From contig NW_003101657.1 in the NCBI RefSeq assembly GCF_000003855.2, positions 280,083 to 344,082 of the forward strand: 64,000 nt of DNA, in the 5' to 3' direction. Position 1 is the first letter of the stretch, and each line of letters begins with the position of its first letter. The translations under genes and the position numbers were made by a program. Source of the stretch: Blastomyces gilchristii SLH14081 (Eukaryota > Ascomycota > Eurotiomycetes > Onygenales > Ajellomycetaceae). Below the pieces are notes generated by a model that worked only from the letters and a program-made list of their open reading frames with translations, was not told the DNA's origin and did not search any database. This document shows, piece after piece, positions 1 to 11,151 of this stretch.

Positions 1-1
1 T

Positions 2-628
2 CAGGATGCATGGGAGGAAATGCTCGATCTCATCTGTAGCCATATGGAGGGCTACCTGATGATGGAGGGCGGGGAAGAATTCTGGAGCCGCCACGAGTTA
101 ATTGTCATGGATGACAGGACTCAACTAGACGGCGCTTCATCGCATGTTGTTCGTGACCACTTCAATCGCTTCGTTCAAAACGAAATGGATAAGCTACCTA
201 AGCTACCCCAGTCTGAACGTGAGGAGGAAGAGCTGCTTCGCAAGCATATTGCCAGCGCAACCCGGTACAACTTCTGTCTCTTTGTTGATGATATCTCGCT
301 TGAATCTATGAAGCATATGCCCGAACCTGTGATCAAGTTGCTTTGCAGGGAATGGGATCCGCTCTTTGTTCAGGAGAGGGACTATACTGTCCACCCAAAT
401 GTTGAGGACGGGAAGACTGCGGACGAAAAGGAGGATGTCAGCTGGAGGTATATCTACGTTCTTTCTTGTTTTGAATTCTATGACAAGCTCCACGGCCAGG
501 AGAAATGGAAATTACATTACGAGAGGCCACCCTACTGGTCTTGCCAGAACATTGATGAGGTTCCGGGCTTCTGGCGCAGGAAGGACGAAGGTGGGACTGG
601 TGGTTCGCAAGATTCAGGAAAGCTCTAA
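2..628 (+). CDS. 3' part of an unrecognised protein-coding gene, cut by the window edge
   Basis: The reading frame is open from the first bases (QDAWEEMLDL...) to a TAA at 626-628, so this is the C-terminal 208 residues of a gene that begins outside the window. The first in-frame Met is at 20, but it lies inside an already open frame and is not a credible start. The protein is acidic and rich in Glu, Asp and aromatic residues, including a WSCQNIDEVPGFWRRKD stretch near the end, with a short Gly/Ser tail. There is no signal peptide, membrane span or motif I recognise. Codon use and composition look like genuine fungal coding sequence. I assign no function. Confidence 0.7.
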   Translation, partial: QDAWEEMLDLICSHMEGYLMMEGGEEFWSRHELIVMDDRTQLDGASSHVVRDHFNRFVQNEMDKLPKLPQSEREEEELLRKHIASATRYNFCLFVDDISLESMKHMPEPVIKLLCREWDPLFVQERDYTVHPNVEDGKTADEKEDVSWRYIYVLSCFEFYDKLHGQEKWKLHYERPPYWSCQNIDEVPGFWRRKDEGGTGGSQDSGKL

Positions 629-2092
629 GTTCTGCGGCTGCCCCAGTCGATTCTACTGTGAGACTTGCCCAGATGTATGCGGAATAAATTAAGTATACAG
701 GCGTGTGCTACATATGATAAGCACCCCCCTCCCCAGTGCGGATCACTGTATGACATGTTTACACTTCTTAGAAGCCGCTTGGATGACTGTCTCCTGATAC
801 TCTGGCCGTTTCCGAACGAAAATTTCATGGAGTTTGCCGTAGGATCGTTCTGGAGAAAGTGCAAAGTTTTGTCCGGAATTTGTGCTAATGCTGGCTATGC
901 ATAATTTATCAAGATGGCGTTGTTATTACATACAGGGCTGGCGTCAAAGTCCCCTTGCCGCGCGCATGGAAAATGTGCGGTATGACTCTAGCTTCGAATG
1001 AAGCGAGTCGGAGGAGTAGAGGGAAGGGTCTTGAAAACGTACATATTTTTGTGGAGTCGGGAAGATTTGTTGTTCGTGCTAAATGTATGAAACGTGCGTC
1101 CTGGTTGCTGCCGCTTGAGAAATAAAGTGATATGAGACAGTGGTAAACACAGACTATTCAATGATTTGAATGCCCTTTGCTCTGAATTATCAATTCAGAT
1201 AGAGTAAACTTCACTGAGGTAAAATCTAGTAGAGTGTTCACTATGAATGACATGAAGGTGTTGACAGCACACTTTTAGCTTTTCAGGGGTTATTGTTTAC
1301 TTCTTGGTGCTTTCATTCAGTTCAGTATGGTTCAGCCAGGATTTATAAACATGACACATAAATACTTATACATGTACATACAAGGGAGTAAAAGTGAGGT
1401 CAATCAAAAGGAAACGTTGCTAGGATGCCAAAAAGGTGACAAGTGTTGAAAAATAATATGATGGTGAATATGAGGACAAACAAATAACTTGCTTCAACAA
1501 CCAATAGGAAAATCCTATGGTAGAATAAGGTGAGAGCATTTGATCAAAAACAGACAGGGTTTCAAAGCAAGATAAAATGTGCTGAGTGAATGGGCAAAAA
1601 GTTATTGCTCAAGAAGGGGACGAAGAGGATGGAACGCCTAAATATGATGAATAAAAGGTAAAAGGTAGCATTATGGTAAGCAAACATTTCTCCCCCAGAA
1701 ATACAAAGGGACCAGACCACAAACATGTCAAAGAGCAAAAAAGAAAAAAAAAGATCGGTTAAGGTAAAAATATTTCCGATAAATTAGACCCAAGGACACC
1801 TCAACTCTACCCTATTGCCCATATTTCCAAGAAAATGCCAAAACAACGTGAGAAAGAGCAAGTATGAGGAAGTACGAGGAAGTATGTGCTGTTCCCCCCA
1901 AAAAACAAACAATAGCGGAAATAATAATCCCAAAAAGGACGAAAAACCGGGGCCTGATTTTCTCAATTATGGGTAAGCCGGCAAAAATTGACATAGAACA
2001 CGAACTACCCGGGTAACCAGTATGAATAATAAAGTACGTTATCCACCCGGATTATATCAAACGGAATGTATTACAGAATGCAGAAATGAGCT
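629..2092. other. Spacer between two gene 3' ends
   Basis: About 1.46 kb between the convergent ends of the partial gene and the C2H2 gene. From about 1140 the sequence is AT-rich with many short A runs, and no convincing frame is present on either strand. It probably holds the two 3' UTRs. Confidence 0.6.
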
Positions 2093-3810
2093 TCATGTAT
2101 GCGACTTCAAGGCATGGTTTCCCTGTATATTGTGAGTTCGGCCACTGGCAGAGTTACCAGTGCCATTGTCCGTGCGCGTTAGTACCGGGGAGCTAGCCGT
2201 TGTGCTATTTTTATCAGACTGGGAATCCTTGTCCTTATCGCAGCCCTTGACAAGAATATGTCGCTATGTATACGTTAGTAAAGAAGCTTGGGGATGAGAT
2301 ATAATGATTAGAGAGCAATTTATACCTTTAATGCGTCCTTGCGTGAAAAGCTCTTGGCACAGTGATCACAGGGATAGGGCTTAACTGCCAAATGAATGCG
2401 CTTATGCCTTTTCAAGTCGTGGTTTCGCCTGAAACTTTGTGTACATTGGTCGCATCGATACGGTCGATCATCGGGTGGTGGATGTTGCATAAGTCCGTGT
2501 ATGTGATTTGGGTGTCCACTAAACACGCTACTCATAGCCGCTGCGTGGCCACTGTTGAAAGCTGGTAGGAGGTTTGGTTGTATAGATCCCATAAGCGCTA
2601 GCTGAGAATTCGGATGATGTACGTTCGTCATAATTGGTCCGCTCATCGCAGGCAGGGAGTAAGATGGATATGGCCGGCTACTGTACTGGGTTAACTGATG
2701 TTGGCCTTCACCCTGCATCTGAGCTTGGATCGGCGAGATCCTTGACGACGGTCCATTGGTGCCAGAGTGGTGAATGGCTGAACTGCCACTACTCTGATAT
2801 GGCGGGAACGTGGCTTGCTGTGGGGTACTTTGATGTGATCCACTATAAAGTGGGGTAGATGGTAATTTCTGCCCATACGCATCAACGTTGTTCTGCGCTG
2901 GTGGAGTGGGCGGCACCGTCGCAGTGGTGGCCTGCGCATTCATCAGAACGTGCGCCATAGCCTGTTGGGGTTGCTGTGTTGTTGGGGATGGGCCAGACGA
3001 TGTTGATGCACCGGGAATTGGCGTTTGGAAATAGGCACGCTGGTTTATATCGTATGAGGGCGTTAAAGTGTCCGCAGTTGTAGGAGAGTTCGAATTGTTT
3101 CGACCTGCATATGATGAGGGTGGTGAAAACCCGCTCCTGGAAGGAAAGGACTGGGGCCAGGGCTGGTTGATCATACCAGTACCAAAACTATTTGACTGTG
3201 GCCAGTAGCCCTGAGAATACGAAGGAGCTGTTTGGCTGGACGAAACAGAACTATGGCTCACGTACGCGGAAATCGAACTGGCGTCTGATGAAGTGTTTGA
3301 TGGAGGGGTTAATAAACTGCCGACTCTCGAGGGCTGTTGCGCGTTAGTGCTTGAAGGGTGTGAATACTTTTGTGATTGCGAAACTTGAGGATGGAGAAGC
3401 TCGAAGCCAGGCAAATTGTTTGCAGCTGGTCGTCGAGACGTCAGTGACTGATGTGAATTCAGAGCATCAAGCGCCGTCCCCATTCCGGGCGGCTGAACAG
3501 CGAGGGCCGCCACGTTGACGGAAAGGTTTCGCGACGTGCCTGGCTGCCTTGAAAATTCGGAGTCTGGGGTGGGTGTTGGGGGAGCAGTGGTGAGGGGTAC
3601 TTGCCCCGGTTGGAGTATGGAATAGTCACTGTTAGGCCAATATCGACCTCCAGAAATACCAGAAGTATCCACGGAGGGCAGTTTACTGCTCAGCTGAGGA
3701 TAGAAAATCGGAGGTAATACTGCACTACACTTTGGATTGGACGCGGCGCTCTCAATAGCAACTCGTACTGGTGCAAGTCGATATTGATGGGAACGAGGCT
3801 CCAAGTGCAA
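2093..3810 (-). CDS. C2H2 zinc-finger transcription factor (two fingers); 5' end unresolved
   Basis: Minus-strand exons are 3810(or upstream)..2326 and 2263..2093. They are joined across a 62-nt intron (2325-2264) with GTATAA donor, TACTAAC branch site and CATAG acceptor. Splicing restores the second finger, RKDALK|RHILVKGC, and adds 56 residues before the TGA. The first finger is C2H2 (CDQC...HDLKRHKRIH). The second ends in Cys instead of the last His (CDHC...HILVKGC), so it is C2HC-like. The preceding 440 or so residues are Ser/Pro/Gln/Asn-rich and low in complexity, typical of a fungal activation or regulatory region. There is no ATG at the 5' end of the long exon: an in-frame TGA lies near 3870 and the first usable start-like codon is TTG at 3810. 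A CTACTAAG followed by TTGGAG suggests an acceptor near 3795, with the true ATG in an upstream exon I could not place. DNA binding in the nucleus is inferred from the fingers; the target genes are unknown. Confidence 0.85.
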
Positions 3811-5060
3811 GATAAGACTTAGTAGTCGATTGGGTGCAATTTTGCGACCCCGCGGGAGGTGTCAAGCTGCAGGTACCGGAGGTGCAGGTAAGGAGGGGCG
3901 TAGAAATGTCGTTAATTAGAGCAACAATTGAGAATGGGCTGAATACGGCGATGGAAGGGTGGACGCTATGAATTCGAGTAATAGTTTACTTGATCGCATC
4001 CTAAAGGCAAGTTAGCATTAACACAATGTCTCCAAGTGAGCCAAAATGTCAATCTCGTCCCGAAAAGAATGGGCGACCGAGGGATGGGCTGATGCAGCAA
4101 AAGCATGGGAAGTTAGATGCGCCAGCAAGGTTCGCATTCACAGTAGATTTGCAACAGCAATGGGAAATAAAATAAGGTAGATGTGGTGCGAGCTAAATGC
4201 ACATGCCTGTACCTACTCAAAAATAAGATCTTGGAGATGGCTCGAATCGCGCTGGATGGAAACAGTCGCCACTCGATGGAAAAAACCGGATGAAATTGAA
4301 CCGTCAGGCAGAAAGATGGGCCTCCACTTATTGTCACAATGAGCTGAGTTAAGTCGATAATGAAGCTAAGGAATTTCACTCGGGAAGTACTATCCCCTCT
4401 GGATCGGCGCCAAAATAATTTAAAAATATGAAGATAAATATGTTGGTGATCTTGATAGAGGGATGTGGAGCAGAGGGACGACGATCACTTGAGGTAGCTC
4501 GGGCGGCCCCTGGAAGTCCGGGCAGGTATCTCCCTGTCGGGCGGCGCAAAGGGGAATAAGCTCAGTGATCAGAGAGATCAAAAATAATACCCGCCGCAAA
4601 AAATGATTCTGTTTTTCTTCCGGCCCTGCGACTAAACTTTTCTCGTCTGCCCGGTTCCGTTCGAATTGTTTATTGTCCCTTTTCCTTTCGCTGTCAAGCT
4701 CTCGCGTCGCATATGTTGTACAAGCCTGGCGCGTGTGTAAGGAAGATCGAGTCTATGAAGGTGAAAAGGGGGAAATGGCAAACGATGCAGGATAGAGTGT
4801 CACAGCCAGATATCAAGAGAAATTAGAAGCGGAAGAGAGACAAGAAAAAAGAGGAAGGAGGAAAGGGGTGTCAAGGTGGTTTTCTATTTTTCAAATAATT
4901 CCGGGGAAATGCGCAACCCGGCCGGAACCCCAAGTGGAAGAAAGCGAGGGTGATTTATTAGTTATTATTATGGAGGACGGATGTAGTAATCAAACAAATA
5001 AAGCTTAAGCGGCAAATAATCACAACAATAATAAAAGGTAATAATAAATACCTTAACTCC
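3811..5060. promoter_or_regulatory. Probable 5' leader and promoter region of the C2H2 gene
   Basis: Upstream of the minus-strand C2H2 gene. It has pyrimidine- and purine-biased stretches typical of a long fungal 5' leader, and should contain the missing first exon of that gene. I could not identify that exon or a TATA box with confidence. Position 5000-5060 is very AT-rich. Confidence 0.35.
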
Positions 5061-8000
5061 AAGATGGCCAGAGCCGTTGGTTAAGGCTTCAATGATTATT
5101 GGAACCTTGACTGCAAAAGTTGGGCGATCTCCTCTTTGTCAAGCTTTGGGATCTGGGGTTCTCAATCATAATCCATTATTTTTTTTTTCCAATCAAAGCT
5201 CCGGCGCTCAAGACCAAGTTCCTGAGATCAGATCCAGAGCAATCCAGCGAGCAGACATGGGCAAAAATCTTTTGACCATCGCACTAACGTGCCCCTCTCC
5301 AGATGACCCGTCATGGAGGGATTTTGGGGTCACGGGAGAGGCTGGATGGGCCTCTCGCCAAATCGAAAGACACCGGGAAGGCACCAGCAAGCGGACCAAC
5401 ACGCGATGAACCTTGACAAGCGTCTTGTCCCTTGGCTAGCCTCTCAAATGGTGGGAATTGGAGAAAATTGGGGCCGCAGCTAACAGTCCCCAAAGCAGCA
5501 AGCAAAAAGGATAAAATATTTGACGGATCAGACTCAATTCTCGTTGGCCCGAATGCTGACACGAGCCCAGTGGGGGGAACCTCGAGAAATGGGCGTCGCC
5601 CATTTTTTGTCACTGGCGCACGGTGCGGCTGCAATCTGCAACTAGTTCAAAGTGGGACAACATTTGGTCCATTCGAGGATGCTCGTATTATTGTGAGCTG
5701 AGGCAAGTTCTGTTTGGCTGAAGCAGAGGCTCTGTCTACTGCAGAGTGGGCTGCTGGACAGGGTTCAGGGTGTCAAGCTAATAAGTCCGATTAGGCTTAT
5801 GCCAAGGGTCGACCCATGGTCCAGAGTTCAGAAACCTTGATAAGTATTATTGTTGTAAAGAGCCATCCTATCCTCTCTCGCCAGTGACAGCGCCCGTCAC
5901 AAGCAGCCCGTCAAAAGCAGCCAGGACGCGATCCTCTTTCCAGACATATGGAGCCAGACTTGGGACAAAAAAGGGATAGCATTTATCAATAGCCTTGAAA
6001 TTTCACCTGGGTTAGTCCTGCATGTGTTAGCGGAATTTGACATTGCCTTCAAGGGTTGTGGATCGATCTGGTGCGAAAAGCACTGGGTGACAGGCGGACC
6101 ATCAGCTCTGTCGACCGGCTGCTGCCCGCGCTTGGAGCATTTAAGCTTTGGTAGTTTTCGTTCCAGTCAGCCGGGGAGACCAACCACAAAAAACAAATAC
6201 GAATTAGAGCATGTCCTGCTGGCAAAGCTGCATGGGTCAAAAACCAGATATGAGGAATCATTGAAACAGGAGGGACCACGGCCGCAGAGTGTGTCGGTGT
6301 AGGTCAGTACAGAGTTTACAGTCGGATGAGGTGGAAATAAAGTCGTTGAGGCTCAAAGGGTGTGGTTCTGTTCGCCGTTAATGGATGAAAATAGGGCTAG
6401 GGCTTGCGGTTGGGGCTTGTGATGTCTCTGCACACTCACCATCAAACCTCCACCCAAGACATGATCTCTCAAGTGTATTATTTTTAACCACGATTCTGAG
6501 TGGTGTTTCAGGCGTCGTGTGGACGCATTGTTCTATTGCGAACAAGCCCAGGACAGTGAATCGATTACCGGAACTGGGGTTGGCGCTCACTTGACGTTGG
6601 TGGCAGACTTCCAGGTTAAGGTTGCGCCTCATCCAGCCCTCTATGTGCGCGAATGTATTCATTATTTGCTAACTCATGTATGTACACTAGTAGGTGGACA
6701 CCTGGGCAGGGTGATACGTTCGGCCTAGCCTGCATCGTCTGCCCTTCCTCCTGCGTGCGAACAGAGAGCAGCGCGCAGCGTTAGTCCAAGGGGAACATCC
6801 CGAACTAAGACGAACTAATAACAATCCCTGCTTGCCATGCGATGCGATGGCCTCCACCAAAGTCCGCCGCAATTTGATATTGGGAGAAGACTGATGAGGA
6901 GCGGACCTATCCATCTTCTCGGGTTCCAGAATGACGACAACAGCTCCCAGCAGTGTGATCAATACCCATTTTGCGTTTCTTGCACCCCTTCAGCAACCCA
7001 TTCGTCATGGCAGACAAAGACGATCCGATTGAGTTTGCTAGTTCAATGAAGCATGATAATATATAATAATAATGGAAGAAATCACCCCGCTTCGAACTAG
7101 ATAATCATACCAAGCCGACGGAAAGTTCACGTTACAGTTCGCTGAGTAGCTACCAAAGGAAGACTGCTTTTACGGCCCAGACTTGGATAGGTAGCAAATT
7201 AGCTGGCATCCACTTCTTCAACATTTCTTTGGGCAATTGGTAGAGTCTGGCTCCATGCCAATTGACTTGGGGTGTATAATCCGGTAGCTTTAGGCGGATG
7301 CAATTATCTGTGGAAATCAGCGCGCGTGTTTATTGTCCCTCCATTCATATGCCTATACTGACATTCCTGCTCACCATTATTGGCTCGGCCTGACAGGTTT
7401 CAACCTCAAAAACTCGTGCTGGTTTTTTCCTCTGTCTACTTCTGAGGTGAACTTCATGTCCTAAATATGGGCTTTCCTTATTACTTAGGATCCCCGTTTA
7501 ACACGCCCTAATTTGGTACGTGTTATTCTTTTTATTTTTATTTTTTTTTACTTTTATTGTATCTAGATCTCGTCAGCAAGTGCTCAAACAAAGAATTCGA
7601 CGCGATTTCAGCAGTGTGACCAGTTCCTCCCCAACCCCACACAAACATGCAGTATTCATTTGTTTTTCACGTACTACGTTGTGCATACTGTGTACTTCCT
7701 CCCCTTGAATAATAAAGTATGCACCAAAAGGGACGCCCAATGAAAGGCAATTATAGGGTCTCTGTTTCAGAGATGTGCTTCCAGTGTCTTTTCTTATTGC
7801 TGTCTGCGAGACCAAAAAACAGGCTAGCGGAACTTTTTCAGTAATCTCAAACCCAGGTGTACGGATAACTACTGTATGAATGGTCAAGTTTGACAATAGG
7901 AACCCTTAATTCAATACGTTAAGCCAGGATGGTATCGGTCGGGAGAGATGGCAGTCCATGTCGATTGCTGGGGGCGGATGAGCTTGTTTTCACATCGCTT

Positions 8001-10473
8001 GTGCCGGGTGTGGTTGATTGGTCCAACTCCTATTCGCTTACTGAAATAGTTCTTGCAATGCTGAAGGTCAAGTAACTGACTTGCAAATTGCAATTGATGA
8101 AGCGTTGAACCAGTATCAACCTCCCTGGTTCGGCTCAGCATCCCACACAAATTTGACCAGCTCCTTGAGCGGCCACAGTGACATACCATACCACTTTTAT
8201 ACCTCACATTGTTGCCCTTCACATAGCCCCCAAAAGTTAAAAAAAAAAAAAAAAAAAAAAAAGCGAGGGTCAAACAAAAAAGCGCATGGAGCTTTCAATT
8301 CATCTCATGGAATTGGTTGCCTCGGTGCTAGCCGAGTCATATTTCGAATTACTGCGTAACCGTCTGGGTTCTCGATTAAACCTTGTTTCGGCTCCCCTTC
8401 ACATGCGACGGAAGAACTTAATTTGGCACTAATAACATTGGGCGAGCAAGCATTCGTTATTACAGCGAATGAGGTCAAGAGTTGGAGAAAAAAAGAAGAA
8501 ACTCTCCCTTGGCGGAGATCTGTCAATCTCCGTCCGGGCTTTGATTCCCCTTCTAGTTGAACGATGTGGCGACTCGAAACCGGCGTTCTCAGAATTTCAT
8601 TTGCCTGGAGCATTCCAGGCTGTCGATACGAACTTGCGAAGGCAAATCCCCAAGTCCAGGGCTGGCGTGGGGAATTCATCAGTGTGGAGAAACTATTGCT
8701 CCCGTCTACCTCCATCAAGGAAAGCTTCTGGCCGATGTGGCTTCTAACCGCTCGCCACATGTGCGGAGAAAATTGCGGGTGTGGCCTCCCTCGTCTGTGG
8801 CCACTGACACAAGGAAGCTAATAAATATCGATCTCCGCTTTCTTCACCGCAATCCAGCTTTTCTGTTCGCCTAATCCAGCAGGCTTGGTTTAAGCATTTC
8901 CGTTCCCCATTGGCTTGCTCGTACCTGGCGAGCCAAAGAGATACCAGACCAGTTTCCTGGGTCTGAGAATTTGCGGGAGAACACAAGGAAATATCTGAGG
9001 CTTCCGATCTCGCCGCATTTGAGGGGTGTAAGGTCCAATACAGGTGAAGCATTGTAGGCTGTACACAATAAGCGGGGTTGAGGGGCCCAAGGAGGAAAAA
9101 TACCTACAATAAATAATGGTATTATTACTGTAGACTTGGCCCCAGAGAACCCCTTGAAACTGGTTATCATCATTGCAAGAGTTGAGTTCTTGGTCTGTTT
9201 TATCCACTGAAGTAGCCATATTGTTCGAGCATGCATCTGCAAAGCATGCTGAGAAACCTGCCCGGGGCAGATTTGCCTCATAACTCCATCAGTTCAGCGA
9301 AATGTTAAAACAGACTTAGAGGCAAACATTGGCATCAAATCATCCCTGTGGACCTCCTGATGATCCTGCTTTTGACCTATCATATCGATCCCATATGTCT
9401 TGAGTCCAGAAGTTAACCACATCCCCATGCAGTAGTCTGCATGCAGTGAAGGCAATCGCTCTGCTTGCTTTTACATGCACTTTTGTTTGTGTTGACTATA
9501 ACTATCATTTGCTGAACTGAAACGCATTGACGACCATTTTCCATGTGTCCAGAGCACGCGGACTTCTACAGAGTCTCCTTGCACCAGAAGTTGATAATTT
9601 TCATTCTTCGCAGCCGTACTCTGCGCTAGCCGACTGGGTAAAGGGCAAACTCAAGGATAGCTGTCCAAGGTTCGACTCCATCTTCCGCCTCCGCGAGAGA
9701 TGGTGGGCGAACCAGAGGAAATGTGAGGAGTAAATAACAAAGAAAAAGGAAAGGGGGGTGAATGTTCCGAAAGGTTGAGCTGCAGGCTGCGGTCCCGTTG
9801 ACGGATCTCATTTCTTTTTTTTTCTATTTCTTTTTCTTTTTCTTTTTTCTTTTTTCCCCCTGCTGTTGCTTTTACTTTTTTTTTTTTTTTAGTGACCACC
9901 CTTTGGCTCTTGGGCTCGCTAAAACGATGCTGCTATTCGTTCACACCATGCAGAACTCAAGCCTGACTTTGGAAATAAAACACCCAGACAAAATCGACCC
10001 CGTTACGAAGCCAATGGTCTTAATTTGCATTTATTCAGTTCCAATAATATTGAAGAAGTTAACGTCCCTGTGAACATTTGGGCTCCCCTGAGAAAAAGCA
10101 AATGTTGACTTGGAAAGAAAATCTAGAGAGAACTAATCTATATAGAGGATGACAAAAAGCAACACCAAGTTCCTTAACTGTATCGCAAAGAACTGACGGC
10201 ATGTCGAATCTATCAGCTTTGTTTTTTCTGATCCTGTTTTCCCCCAATAATGCATGCAACCTCTCCTTAATTTACCGCATAATGGCTTGGGCTTCTTATG
10301 CTGTGATCCCACGTGTTGAATTCCAGCCTCTCCTTTTCGACTACGGAGTATACCACCGTTAATTTTCCCACCCCATCTGTCAAACCAAAAGTTTCATTAG
10401 GTATCAGCAGGCAGATTCAGCATGACCAGATTATCACTGTTATTAGAGAACCTTTCGTCTCGGTTTTGAGATA
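5061..10473. other. Gene-poor spacer
   Basis: Only short frames occur, on both strands, with no shared domain, intron signals or codon bias that I trust. A 24-base A homopolymer is at 8239-8262, and a pyrimidine-rich block (T/C with short C runs) is at about 9810-9890. Composition is moderate in GC in places (5.2-5.7 kb), so an unrecognised lineage-specific gene cannot be excluded. Confidence 0.5.
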
Positions 10474-10552
10474 AGGACTGATATTTACACCCAGAGCCGG
10501 CTATTTACACTAAGAAAAAAACCACTACTTTTTATAGGTTTAGTGTATACAC
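10474..10552 (+). repeat. Left terminal inverted repeat
   Basis: Begins AAGGACTGATATTTACACCC and ends near ATAGGTTTAGTGTATACA. It pairs with 11075-11151 in inverse orientation. Confidence 0.75.
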
Positions 10553-11074
10553 AGTCTTACATCAAGAATTACTAGTGTTTCTAAGCAGATCTTGCAGTCC
10601 AGAAGAACTCTATTAATAATAATATTATTACAGCCTATACAGAGTACGGAGGTACAGAGGATCCTCTCAAAAGTTTTGATGAGCACTAAGAATTTAAGCT
10701 GTAATACTGATACCATTTCTCATTCTCAAGACCCTGAGATTTAGACTAGATTTAGTCAAGCTGTAGCTGTTTATAGGCGCCACAGGCATTTTAACCCCCT
10801 TATTAGAAATGGAAATATTTATGCCAGTATACAACAGAGTTACAACTTAAATTCTTATGAATGTTTCTCAGCCTTGATTACTAATACAATCAATGTGTGC
10901 TGATAGATGAGTGTCAGATATGACTGACAGAAGCCAACTGTCTTATAATCTATTCAAAGAACTGCAGACACTGTACGGAGTACCCTGTACGGAGTACACA
11001 GAGTACAGACTAGCTAGGAAAGAGAGACACTTTGACAACTACATTCAAAAGCTACTTATTTTATATGTAATACC

Positions 11075-11151
11075 ATGTAAACACTAAACCTATAAAAAAG
11101 TAGTGTCTCTTGGCCGAGGCGTAAATAGCCCGGGTGTAAATATCAATCCTT
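11075..11151 (-). repeat. Right terminal inverted repeat
   Basis: Read on the minus strand it begins AAGGATTGATATTTACACCC and ends ATAGGTTTAGTGTTTACAT, matching the left arm apart from transitions and one short gap. Confidence 0.75.

Larger units (their letters stand above)
10474..11151. mobile_element. Non-autonomous DNA transposon (MITE-like) with about 77-bp terminal inverted repeats
   Basis: The left arm (10474-10552) and the reverse complement of the right arm (11075-11151) share, in order: TGATATTTACACCC, GGCTATTTAC (GGGCTATTTAC on the right), CACTACTTTTT, ATAGGTTTAGTGT and a following TACA-like end. The blocks between them differ mainly by C/T and G/A changes and a small indel. The interior (about 520 bp) is AT-rich, has several GTACGGAGTAC motifs and no long frame, so no transposase is encoded. 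TA dinucleotides sit in the outer repeat (GATATTTACACC / GGTGTAAATATC), compatible with a Tc1/mariner-type end, but similarity continues about 8 bp further out and no target-site duplication is clear. The superfamily is therefore uncertain. Confidence 0.75.

Noticed and set aside
8305..8760. 151-residue minus-strand frame
   Set aside because: Composition is unremarkable and there is overlap with other equally long frames on the opposite strand; no motif.
9600..9690. tRNA-like boxes (TAGCCGACTGGGTAAAGG and GGTTCGACTCC)
   Set aside because: A and B boxes match in isolation, but the anticodon stem, T stem and acceptor stem do not pair, so no cloverleaf forms.
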